Source: SIG78 sp045587205 (GTDB lineage: Bacteria > Verrucomicrobiota > Lentisphaeria > Victivallales > Victivallaceae). From it: 64,000 nt of DNA. Under the pieces are notes generated by a model. It had not been told where the DNA came from. It did not search any database and saw only the letters and a list, made by a program, of their open reading frames with translations. The translations under genes and the position numbers were made by a program. The stretch lies in NCBI GenBank assembly GCA_045587205.1, contig JAZNBV010000025.1:3421-67420 (forward strand), given 5' to 3'. Within the stretch, counting starts at the first letter, position 1. The number at the start of each line of letters is the position of its first letter. Of the stretch, positions 57,724 through 64,000 are shown one piece after another.

Positions 57724-60102
57724 ATGATCCAAAAATTGTTCGGTGCCGCATTGGCGGTATTGGCTGTTGCCCCGGCGGCACAGGCTGCAGAAGCTTGCAA
57801 TGCAGCGGTTTGCAAACTGCAGACACTGTGGCTGGTTGCTCCGGTGGCTTCGGTGTTGGCTCTGGTGGTTGCAGTGGTCTTTTACAAGAAGATGATTGCC
57901 GCCAATGAGGGCAGTGATAAGATGAAAGAGATTGCCGGTTATGTGCGCGAAGGTGCAATGGCATACCTCTTCCGTCAGTACAAGATCGTCGGCTGGGTTT
58001 TTGCTGTGCTGTTCGTGCTTTTTGCCGTGCTGGCATACTTCGGCTTGCAGAATCCGTTTGTTCCGGTGGCATTTCTTACCGGCGGTTTCTTCAGTGGTCT
58101 CTGCGGTTATATCGGTATGCGCACTGCTACTGCCGCCAGCAACCGTACTGCGCAGGCTGCCAGCGAAGGACTCAACCGCGGTTTGCAGGTGGCTTTCCGC
58201 TCCGGCGCTGTTATGGGGCTGGTGGTGGTCGGTCTCGGCTTGCTGGATATCTGTTTGTGGTATGTGATCCTTGATAAATTTATCTTTACTGCTGCTAATA
58301 TGGCAAGCGGTCTGGATGTTTTCGGTCTGGAACTTGTCAAAGCCAATTGCACGGTTCCGGAAAAATATGTGGCGATCACCACTACAATGCTTACCTTCGG
58401 TATGGGTGCTTCCACCCAGGCATTGTTTGCGCGTGTCGGCGGCGGTATCTACACCAAGGCTGCTGACGTCGGTGCCGACCTGGTGGGTAAAGTCGAAGCC
58501 GGTATTCCGGAAGACGACCCCCGCAACCCGGCTACCATTGCTGACAACGTCGGTGACAATGTCGGTGACGTTGCCGGTATGGGTGCTGACCTTTACGAAA
58601 GCTATTGCGGTTCGATTCTGGCGACTGCCAGTCTGGGTGCTGCTGTGGCAGTGGGCGCTGCACAGTTTGAACTGGCAAGTGCGCTCAAGCTTATCCTGGC
58701 TCCGATGATCGTCGGCGGTCTGGGTACGATTTTCTCGATTTTCGGTATGCTTATGGTGCGCTGCAAAGAAGGTGCTTCGCAGAAGAATCTTCTCAACAGT
58801 CTGCTGACCGGTACTCTGGGCAGCTCAATACTTATCCTGATTGCTCTGGCAGTGCTGGTCAAACTCAACTTCATCACCTGGGGCCTTTTCGGTTCGGTGG
58901 TTGCCGGTCTGCTCTGCGGCGTGATTATCGGTCAGGCTACTGAATACTTTACTTCCGATGAATACAAACCTACCAAAGGTATTGCCGCACAGGCGGTTAT
59001 GGGTCCTGCTACAACCATTATCGACGGTCTTGCCACGGGTATGTATTCAACCGGTATTCCGGTAATTACAGTTTGCGCAGGCATTCTCTGTGCGTTCGGT
59101 TTTGCCGGCGGTTTCAGCAACTTCTCAATGGGGCTTTACGGTATCGGTTTTGCGGCAGTGGGTATGCTTTCCACGCTGGGTATCACTCTGGCGACCGACG
59201 CTTACGGCCCGATTGCCGACAATGCCGGCGGTAACGCTGAAATGTCGGGTATGCCGCACGAAGTGCGCGAACGCACCGATGCGCTTGACAGTCTGGGCAA
59301 CACCACTGCCGCCACCGGCAAGGGGTTTGCTATCGGTTCGGCGGCGCTGACCGCTATGGCTTTGCTGGCTGCCTATCTGGAAGAAGCCAAACTCTGCCTG
59401 ATGAAAGGCGTGGATCTTGCCACAGCTGAAGGCAAGGCGCTTGCTGCGCAGATCAAAGATATTCCCGGTCTGGTGGAATACTTTACACTGCATCTGATGA
59501 ATCCTTATCTGATCTGCGGTTTGTTTGTCGGCGGTATGATGGCGTTCATCTTCTGCGCTATGACAATGAAGGCTGTGGGACGCGCTGCCGGTGCTATGGT
59601 TGAAGAAGTGCGCCGTCAGTTCCGCGAAATGCCCGGTATTATGAACGGTACTGAAAAGCCCGATTATGCCCGCTGCGTGGAAATTTCCACCGCCGGAGCC
59701 CAGAAAGAGATGATCGTGCCCTCTCTGCTGGCGATCATTGTTCCGGTTGTTACCGGTCTGGTGCTGGGTGTTGCCGGGGTCATTGGTCTGTTGGCAGGCG
59801 GTCTGGTTGCCGGATTTATGCTGGCGACATTGCTGAACAACGCCGGCGGTGCCTGGGACAATGCCAAAAAGTTTATTGAAAAGGGCAACCACGGCGGCAA
59901 GAAACTTGCTGACGGCACCAAGAACCCGGTTCACGGCGCTGCGGTCATCGGCGATACTGTCGGCGACCCGTGCAAAGATACCAGCGGTCCGAGCTTGAAC
60001 ATTCTGATCAAACTTATGAGTATGGTCAGTGTGGTCTTTGCGCCGGTGGTTATCAAATTTGCCCCGGTCATCCAGAGCTGGCTGGGACTCGGCAATATCT
60101 GA
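57724..60102 (+). CDS. hppA: Membrane-bound ion-translocating pyrophosphatase
   Basis: This 792-residue protein hydrolyses pyrophosphate and pumps H+ or Na+ out of the cytoplasm. The start ATG 57724 has GGAGG eight bases upstream; ATG 57718 is too close. It has about 16 membrane spans. Active-site motifs are DVGADLVGKVEAGIPEDDPRNP, ATDAYGPIADNAGG, and GNTTAATGKGFAIGS. The alanine after NTTA, in place of lysine, is the mark of K+-dependent enzymes. Na+ versus H+ specificity is not clear from sequence. It probably conserves energy in an anaerobe and pairs with PPi-producing biosynthesis. Expression seems strong from codon use. Confidence 0.95.
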   Translation: MIQKLFGAALAVLAVAPAAQAAEACNAAVCKLQTLWLVAPVASVLALVVAVVFYKKMIAANEGSDKMKEIAGYVREGAMAYLFRQYKIVGWVFAVLFVLFAVLAYFGLQNPFVPVAFLTGGFFSGLCGYIGMRTATAASNRTAQAASEGLNRGLQVAFRSGAVMGLVVVGLGLLDICLWYVILDKFIFTAANMASGLDVFGLELVKANCTVPEKYVAITTTMLTFGMGASTQALFARVGGGIYTKAADVGADLVGKVEAGIPEDDPRNPATIADNVGDNVGDVAGMGADLYESYCGSILATASLGAAVAVGAAQFELASALKLILAPMIVGGLGTIFSIFGMLMVRCKEGASQKNLLNSLLTGTLGSSILILIALAVLVKLNFITWGLFGSVVAGLLCGVIIGQATEYFTSDEYKPTKGIAAQAVMGPATTIIDGLATGMYSTGIPVITVCAGILCAFGFAGGFSNFSMGLYGIGFAAVGMLSTLGITLATDAYGPIADNAGGNAEMSGMPHEVRERTDALDSLGNTTAATGKGFAIGSAALTAMALLAAYLEEAKLCLMKGVDLATAEGKALAAQIKDIPGLVEYFTLHLMNPYLICGLFVGGMMAFIFCAMTMKAVGRAAGAMVEEVRRQFREMPGIMNGTEKPDYARCVEISTAGAQKEMIVPSLLAIIVPVVTGLVLGVAGVIGLLAGGLVAGFMLATLLNNAGGAWDNAKKFIEKGNHGGKKLADGTKNPVHGAAVIGDTVGDPCKDTSGPSLNILIKLMSMVSVVFAPVVIKFAPVIQSWLGLGNI

Positions 60103-60130
60103 TATTTGCCGGATAAAATTTGAATATGGA

Positions 60131-60162
60131 AAGCTCCGCAGGATTTGCGGAGCTTTTTTTTT
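60131..60162 (+). terminator. Intrinsic terminator after hppA
   Basis: AAGCTCCGC at 60131-60139 and GCGGAGCTT at 60147-60155 form a perfect 9-base-pair stem, with T's up to 60162. Confidence 0.95.
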
Positions 60163-60182
60163 GCTTTTTTATGCTGGAAAAA

Positions 60183-60211
60183 TTGCTTTAAGCTGAATTT
60201 GCGTGTAAATT
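60183..60211 (+). promoter_or_regulatory. Predicted promoter of folB
   Basis: TTGCTT at 60183-60188 and TAAATT at 60206-60211 are 17 bases apart. Confidence 0.6.
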
Positions 60212-60239
60212 TTACTGAAGTTTTTTCAGGAGATTTTTT

Positions 60240-60596
60240 ATGGATAAGATTTTTATACGCGAGCTGACGGTTATGACCGTTATCGGTACCCGTCCCGATG
60301 AACGGCTGGCTGTGCGTCCGCTTGCAGTAAATGTGGTTATGGAGTGCGATCTTGCACCGGCTGGGGTGAGCGATGACCTCTGTAAATCGGTGAATTATCA
60401 GAGTGTGGCAGAAGATCTTTTGCAGCTCGGACGCGAAAAAAGCTTTTTTCTGATCGAGGCATTTGCTGAAAATGCCGCTGCCGGAATACTGAAAAAATAT
60501 GATTTGGTCAACAGTGTGACTGTAACTGTTGATAAGCCGCACGCCATCGGATCTGCCGGTTCGGTGGCGGTGGAAATCATCCGCAGCAGACGATAA
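60240..60596 (+). CDS. folB: Dihydroneopterin aldolase
   Basis: FolB cleaves dihydroneopterin to 6-hydroxymethyl-dihydropterin and glycolaldehyde in folate synthesis. This 118-residue protein has the family start IFIRELTVMTVIGTRPDERL, SVNYQSVAEDLLQLG and FFLIEAFAENAAAGIL with the conserved Glu, and closes with VTVTVDKPHAIG holding the catalytic Lys. The length is normal. It is monocistronic; other folate genes are not seen in this window. Confidence 0.9.
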   Translation: MDKIFIRELTVMTVIGTRPDERLAVRPLAVNVVMECDLAPAGVSDDLCKSVNYQSVAEDLLQLGREKSFFLIEAFAENAAAGILKKYDLVNSVTVTVDKPHAIGSAGSVAVEIIRSRR

Positions 60597-60623
60597 AAAA
60601 AACAGATTTTTTTGATTTTACCC

Positions 60624-60652
60624 TTGACATTGCATTGAAAATCGTGTATATT
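60624..60652 (+). promoter_or_regulatory. Predicted promoter of the LacI gene
   Basis: TTGACA at 60624-60629 and TATATT at 60647-60652 are exactly 17 bases apart, a near-perfect sigma-70 promoter. Confidence 0.85.
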
Positions 60653-60663
60653 TGAAAATGATG

Positions 60664-60675
60664 TGAATCGATTCA
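60664..60675. promoter_or_regulatory. LacI-family operator
   Basis: TGAATCGATTCA is a perfect 12-base palindrome with the central CG step typical of LacI-family sites. It lies just after the predicted start site, where a bound repressor would block its own gene. Confidence 0.7.
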
Positions 60676-60703
60676 GCAGTATTGTCGTAATGAGGTGAAT
60701 TTT

Positions 60704-61774
60704 ATGGTTAAAGGCATAACGCTTAAAGATATAGCCGAAAAAGTCGGGGTGTCCCGTACTTTAGTGTCGGTCTGTTTGAGCGGCCGTTACAAGCAGGGTA
60801 ATTACCGTATAAGCGAAAAAACTGCTGAAAAAGTGCGTGTTTATGCCGAAAGCGTAGGTTATGTAGTCAACCGCAGTGCCCAGAAGCTGCGCCTCTCCGG
60901 GGACAAGGCTCCGGTGGGGGTACTTTTGTCACAGGACTGCGCTGAAGCCAGAAGTATGAGTGCAGTTAATTATGCGTTGGATATTCTGGCAAAAAATAAC
61001 CGCGAATCATTGCTGATCGGGCACCGGGATCTGCTCAAGGCGGTGAGACAGCTGAAAGGCTCCGGAGTGCGTGATTTTCTGCATTTCGGGTCTTTTACGC
61101 TCGACAAGGATGATCCGCTTGACCGGCGTATGCAGAAAGCTTTAGCGCCGCTTTTGAAAGATATGCGCGGATTTGCTCTGGACTATAACTTTTCCGATTC
61201 AGGTTTGAAAACTCCGGAGGGGCTTTTCTGTTTTGGCATCGACCGCACAAAGCTGCTGCGGGAACTTTTGAAATCTTACCGGCAGAGCGGCAAAGACGGT
61301 TTTTTGTGTATGGACTGTTATCAGGTGAAAAAACTGCAGCAGGAAGATTTCTTTTTTGATGACCGGTGTATTTATTACCAGCACGAAGCCGGCGATCAGG
61401 CAAGTGCTTTTGAGGTCGGGCGCGGTATGGCGCAGCGTTATCTGGAGTTGCGCAAACAGCACCCGGTCAGATTGATTTTTGCCAGTGATACGGTTGCAGG
61501 GAGCATAATAGCAGAACTGGCACTGCATAATGTCAAGGTGCCGGAAGATGTGGAAGTTGCCGGATTTGATAATCTGGATGTGGGAAAGTGTTTCAGAGTG
61601 CCGCTGACCAGTTTTGGTGTGCCGCTTATGGAGCACGTGGAACTGGCATTGGAGTGTATTATAAACAAGCGCAGTGTACCGCAATACCTTGTGTCGGCGC
61701 CGCAGATATCGTGGCGCGGCTCCACTGTGCTGCCGGATGAAGAAATAGAGCGTTTTGAAAAATCTTTGCAATAA
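60704..61774 (+). CDS. LacI-family transcriptional regulator
   Basis: The start ATG 60704 has GAGGTG six bases upstream; a GTG at 60695 lies inside that site. The 356-residue protein has the LacI helix-turn-helix and hinge (ITLKDIAEKVGVSRTLVS, NRSAQKLRLSG) and a periplasmic-binding-like sugar domain ending with VAGFDNLDVG and LTSFGVPL. A ligand-binding pocket for a sugar is likely. The operator at 60664-60675 and its position suggest autoregulation. It heads a transcript with a beta-helix lipoprotein gene, so it probably senses a plant- or animal-glycan breakdown product. Confidence 0.9.
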   Translation: MVKGITLKDIAEKVGVSRTLVSVCLSGRYKQGNYRISEKTAEKVRVYAESVGYVVNRSAQKLRLSGDKAPVGVLLSQDCAEARSMSAVNYALDILAKNNRESLLIGHRDLLKAVRQLKGSGVRDFLHFGSFTLDKDDPLDRRMQKALAPLLKDMRGFALDYNFSDSGLKTPEGLFCFGIDRTKLLRELLKSYRQSGKDGFLCMDCYQVKKLQQEDFFFDDRCIYYQHEAGDQASAFEVGRGMAQRYLELRKQHPVRLIFASDTVAGSIIAELALHNVKVPEDVEVAGFDNLDVGKCFRVPLTSFGVPLMEHVELALECIINKRSVPQYLVSAPQISWRGSTVLPDEEIERFEKSLQ

Positions 61775-61789
61775 AAAGGAGAAAAATTT

Positions 61790-62989
61790 ATGCAAAAAAA
61801 CTCAATGATCAAATTGCTGACCGCAGTTGCTGTTATGCTCAATCTGGCGGTACTGCTACTGACGGGGTGCGTGTGCCATTCGGCGCATAATACCTCGGCT
61901 TTCGGGGTGAATGTTATGGATTTCGGTGCTAAAGGCGACGGTGTTACCGACGACACGGCAGCTATTCAGAGAGCCATTGACTTTGTACACGCCAAAGGCG
62001 GCGGCAAGATATTTTTCCCCTATCGGCCCAACGGGTACTGTCTGGCATCGCCGGGACGCGAAACCTACAACGGCGAACCCTTGCGTGCCCAGCTGGTGAT
62101 ACCGCCCGGCAAAGCCAATATCGCGCTGGAAGGCGAAATGCCCTGCCGTTTGCTCAACAGTTATATTCTTATGAAAAGTCACGAGCATCACGTACATAAT
62201 ATGACCCGTTTCGGCACGATGCGCAAAGATAATACATTTTTGTTTTCCACCTGGAATGCTCCCGAAGAACACGATCCTGAAGCGCGTCCGTGGGCGATCA
62301 TAGCAGCGCCGAAAAAGAGCGATGCCAAGATTGCCGGTAAATTTTCGGTAAGTCATTTTACGATAAAAAATCTGGAGTTCCGCGTGCATCTCAACAAGGA
62401 AAAGATGTATCCCACCCAGAGCGGCGCAAATTTGCAGAATGTTGCGCGCGTAACAATTGAACATTCGCAGTTCTGTCTGGATGACCAGATCGGCGACGGT
62501 GTGCTCGATAAAGAACTGCAGGAAAATCCCTGCCACACCGTAGGCTTGATGACTTCCGGCGACCAGAACGACCACAATACGCTCCGCTGTGTGGCAGTGC
62601 AGGGGTTCAAATATGGTTTTGTGTTCGGCGAACACATTGTAGCGGATTACCTTTATGCACATAACTGCGAAGAAGCGGTGGTTTTCCACGATTCTTCGCA
62701 CCCCTCGCACATAACTATGTTGATAGCGCAGCACAACAAGCGGGTGCTTACGACCACGCGCAATAATCTGTTCGGTCACAAAAAGAATGTGGTCAGTCTG
62801 GAAATAAGCTGCTTGAATTTTGAACCCGGCTACGGACATTTTCCGCTGATCAGTGTTATGGAAAATGTTGTGTATGATCCGGAAAACCGTCTGCGCGGCT
62901 ACCTTAAATGGAACACTCCGCCGTGGGCAAAACAGGTTTGTCCGGTAGTGGGAGCCAAGAATTTCAGAATCAAACATTTCGGTGATTGA
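61790..62989 (+). CDS. Right-handed beta-helix lipoprotein (pectate lyase superfamily-like)
   Basis: This 399-residue protein has a signal peptide with a good lipobox, LLLTGC, so Cys27 would be acylated and the protein anchored in a membrane, probably the outer one. The mature part begins with NVMDFGAKGDGVTDDTAAIQ, the hallmark of the pectate-lyase/GH28/GH55 beta-helix fold, then shows repeated short strands (NLEFRVHL, VARVTIEHSQF, VAVQGFKYGF). Catalytic residues of polygalacturonases are not obvious, so it could be a lyase, hydrolase or binding protein for glycans. It follows the LacI gene by 15 bases. Confidence 0.75.
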   Translation: MQKNSMIKLLTAVAVMLNLAVLLLTGCVCHSAHNTSAFGVNVMDFGAKGDGVTDDTAAIQRAIDFVHAKGGGKIFFPYRPNGYCLASPGRETYNGEPLRAQLVIPPGKANIALEGEMPCRLLNSYILMKSHEHHVHNMTRFGTMRKDNTFLFSTWNAPEEHDPEARPWAIIAAPKKSDAKIAGKFSVSHFTIKNLEFRVHLNKEKMYPTQSGANLQNVARVTIEHSQFCLDDQIGDGVLDKELQENPCHTVGLMTSGDQNDHNTLRCVAVQGFKYGFVFGEHIVADYLYAHNCEEAVVFHDSSHPSHITMLIAQHNKRVLTTTRNNLFGHKKNVVSLEISCLNFEPGYGHFPLISVMENVVYDPENRLRGYLKWNTPPWAKQVCPVVGAKNFRIKHFGD

Positions 62990-63061
62990 TTATAAACAGT
63001 TTTGAAAAAAATTATCAATAAAATAACAAATATTAATAAACAACCGAAAGGATGGGCAAAA

Positions 63062-63856
63062 ATGAAAACCCTGAAAAAAATGATCGATCGTAAACTTAAT
63101 ACCCAGTCAGATTGGCTGGAAAACACCGCTTGCAAGCGGGTGAAGATGCATACCTTCACCCTCATTGAACTCCTTGTAGTCATTGCCATTATTGCCATAT
63201 TGGCGGCAATGCTGCTGCCGGCACTCTCTGCGGCGCGTGACCGCGCAAGGTCGTCCAACTGTGTGAGCGTGGCAAAAAATTACGGCACTTATTATCAGTT
63301 GTATTTGAGCGACAACGATGGTTATGGCCCGATTGCCGACTCCGCTTATGCCTGGACAGGTGCAACCAATAAAGAGTGGAGCACCATTCTGGTAGCCGCC
63401 TACCGCGATGCAAAAATCGGCGATAAAAACGGCCGTCTGGTCTGTCCGGTGTTTGATGTGGAAATTGCTTCGCACGGTTCCCGTGTAGGCTTTGCTATGC
63501 AGGAAAAACTCGGTTGCGGCGTCAGCGGCGGTAAGGTTTTCGGTTGCAATCAGAGTATTGTTTCTCTGCCGTCGGATACACCGTTTCTGGTTGAGCATAC
63601 CTACCACAGTGCCAGTTTCTGTCATTCGACCTGTCCGAATTCCGGAAGCCCTTATCCGGGCGTTGCCAACTGCAAAAGCCCCAATGAAGCGACAAATTTT
63701 GGATACAATGCCAAAACTTTTGTTTATGCTCACAGCAAGCGTGCAACGGTTTGTTTTGTAGATGGTCACGTTGAGCAGATGACTTATCAGGATATACCCA
63801 ATAATAATGTGAATAACTGCTTCTGGGGAGCCCGGATGAACGATTCCTGGCGATAA
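63062..63856 (+). CDS. Prepilin-type pseudopilin (H-X9-DG family)
   Basis: This 264-residue protein starts at ATG 63062 behind AAAGGATG. A 31-residue leader ends in HT, then the prepilin segment FTLIELLVVIAIIAILAAML. The residue before the cleavage site is Thr, not the usual Gly. The C terminus has the H-x9-DG motif (HSKRATVCFVDGH) of the large PVC-specific type II secretion pseudopilin-like families. Several Cys pairs (GCNQ, CHSTCPNSG) suggest disulfides. Lentisphaerota carry many such proteins, often next to regulators and glycan enzymes, as here; their substrate-binding role is not established. ATG 63146 is an alternative, much shorter leader. Confidence 0.85.
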   Translation: MKTLKKMIDRKLNTQSDWLENTACKRVKMHTFTLIELLVVIAIIAILAAMLLPALSAARDRARSSNCVSVAKNYGTYYQLYLSDNDGYGPIADSAYAWTGATNKEWSTILVAAYRDAKIGDKNGRLVCPVFDVEIASHGSRVGFAMQEKLGCGVSGGKVFGCNQSIVSLPSDTPFLVEHTYHSASFCHSTCPNSGSPYPGVANCKSPNEATNFGYNAKTFVYAHSKRATVCFVDGHVEQMTYQDIPNNNVNNCFWGARMNDSWR

Positions 63857-63940
63857 CAGAACGCTCTGTTCCCAACACGGGTAGGTCAATAAAAGGCTAT
63901 ATGATTAACTTTTGTATTTGACTTTTTAAAAACTTGAATG

Positions 63941-63975
63941 GCATTTATCTATTTGCAAAGCAAATAAATAAATGC
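63941..63975. repeat. Inverted repeat followed by a G/A-rich tail
   Basis: GCATTTAT and ATTTG pair with CAAAT and ATAAATGC around a five-base loop. It is followed by GGGGAAAAGGTTTGG-like sequence up to the window end, similar in order to the repeat near 41132-41231 read on the minus strand. Confidence 0.45.
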
Positions 63976-64000
63976 GGGGAAAAGGTTTGGAAAAAAGGGG

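Noticed and set aside
1..64000. CRISPR array, tRNA, rRNA, insertion sequence or prophage
   Set aside because: No regularly spaced direct repeats, no tRNA-like cloverleaf and no transposase, integrase of mobile type or phage structural gene was seen; the tyrosine recombinase looks like a chromosomal Xer protein.

Overview
The window looks like a chromosomal segment of a Lentisphaerota-type (PVC superphylum, Victivallales-like) bacterium. Four things suggest this: a chlamydia/PVC-style very long GreA-fusion protein, a FTLIE-type pseudopilin with an H-X9-DG tail motif beside a LacI regulator and a beta-helix lipoprotein, several Gfo/Idh/MocA and SGNH enzymes, and a moderate GC content with AT-rich spacers. 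The assignment is an inference from gene content. I saw no rRNA, tRNA, CRISPR array, prophage or insertion sequence.

Layout. 1-2060: end of an MFS transporter and a LysM protein. 2077-6324 (minus): secreted protein of unknown function, lytic transglycosylase, DUF3047 protein, two half-size chromate-type transporters, an alpha/beta hydrolase. 6385-9508: aspS and a Gfo/Idh/MocA-like oxidoreductase. 9849-10658: NERD/zinc-finger protein. 10667-20055 (minus): a long information-processing operon nusA-infB-rbfA-nrnA-truB, extended by an unknown acidic protein with a His/Cys cluster and a DinG-like helicase, with a candidate attenuator in the nusA leader. 20110-25527: YbaK deacylase, an acyl-reductase-like SDR, a sugar isomerase/oxidoreductase pair, YihY. 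25617-28576: a four-gene overlapping operon of one MotA/TolQ/ExbB-like protein, two different single-span proteins each with an aspartate at the membrane segment, and a fourth membrane-anchored protein. This is the best candidate for an undescribed system. 28687-32772: proS-nifU-nifS-DUF493. 32782-39391: a LysR regulator divergent from a six-gene catabolic operon (enolase-superfamily enzyme, M20 amidohydrolase, two-subunit fumarase/tartrate dehydratase, AtuA-like protein, DUF4387). 39578-41082: SGNH hydrolase and a NifX-like protein. 41083-41410: spacer packed with inverted repeats. 41411-46493: GreA fusion, LptF/G permease, FAD protein. 46581-48946: glycerol-1-phosphate dehydrogenase with a NagD-like phosphatase. 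49008-54461: trigger factor, MFS, DtxR-type regulator, Nudix, MFS. 54463-57389 (minus): two esterases, MntP, Xer recombinase. 57512-60596: membrane pyrophosphatase and folB. 60624-63856: autoregulated-looking LacI gene, beta-helix lipoprotein, pseudopilin.

Many promoters read by eye follow TTGNNN-16/18-TATATT, often with TTGC in the -35 box, and intrinsic terminators are clear at several operon ends. Start codons were moved from the longest open frame to an internal ATG, GTG or TTG where a ribosome-binding site or promoter position demanded it; these changes are noted in the entries.
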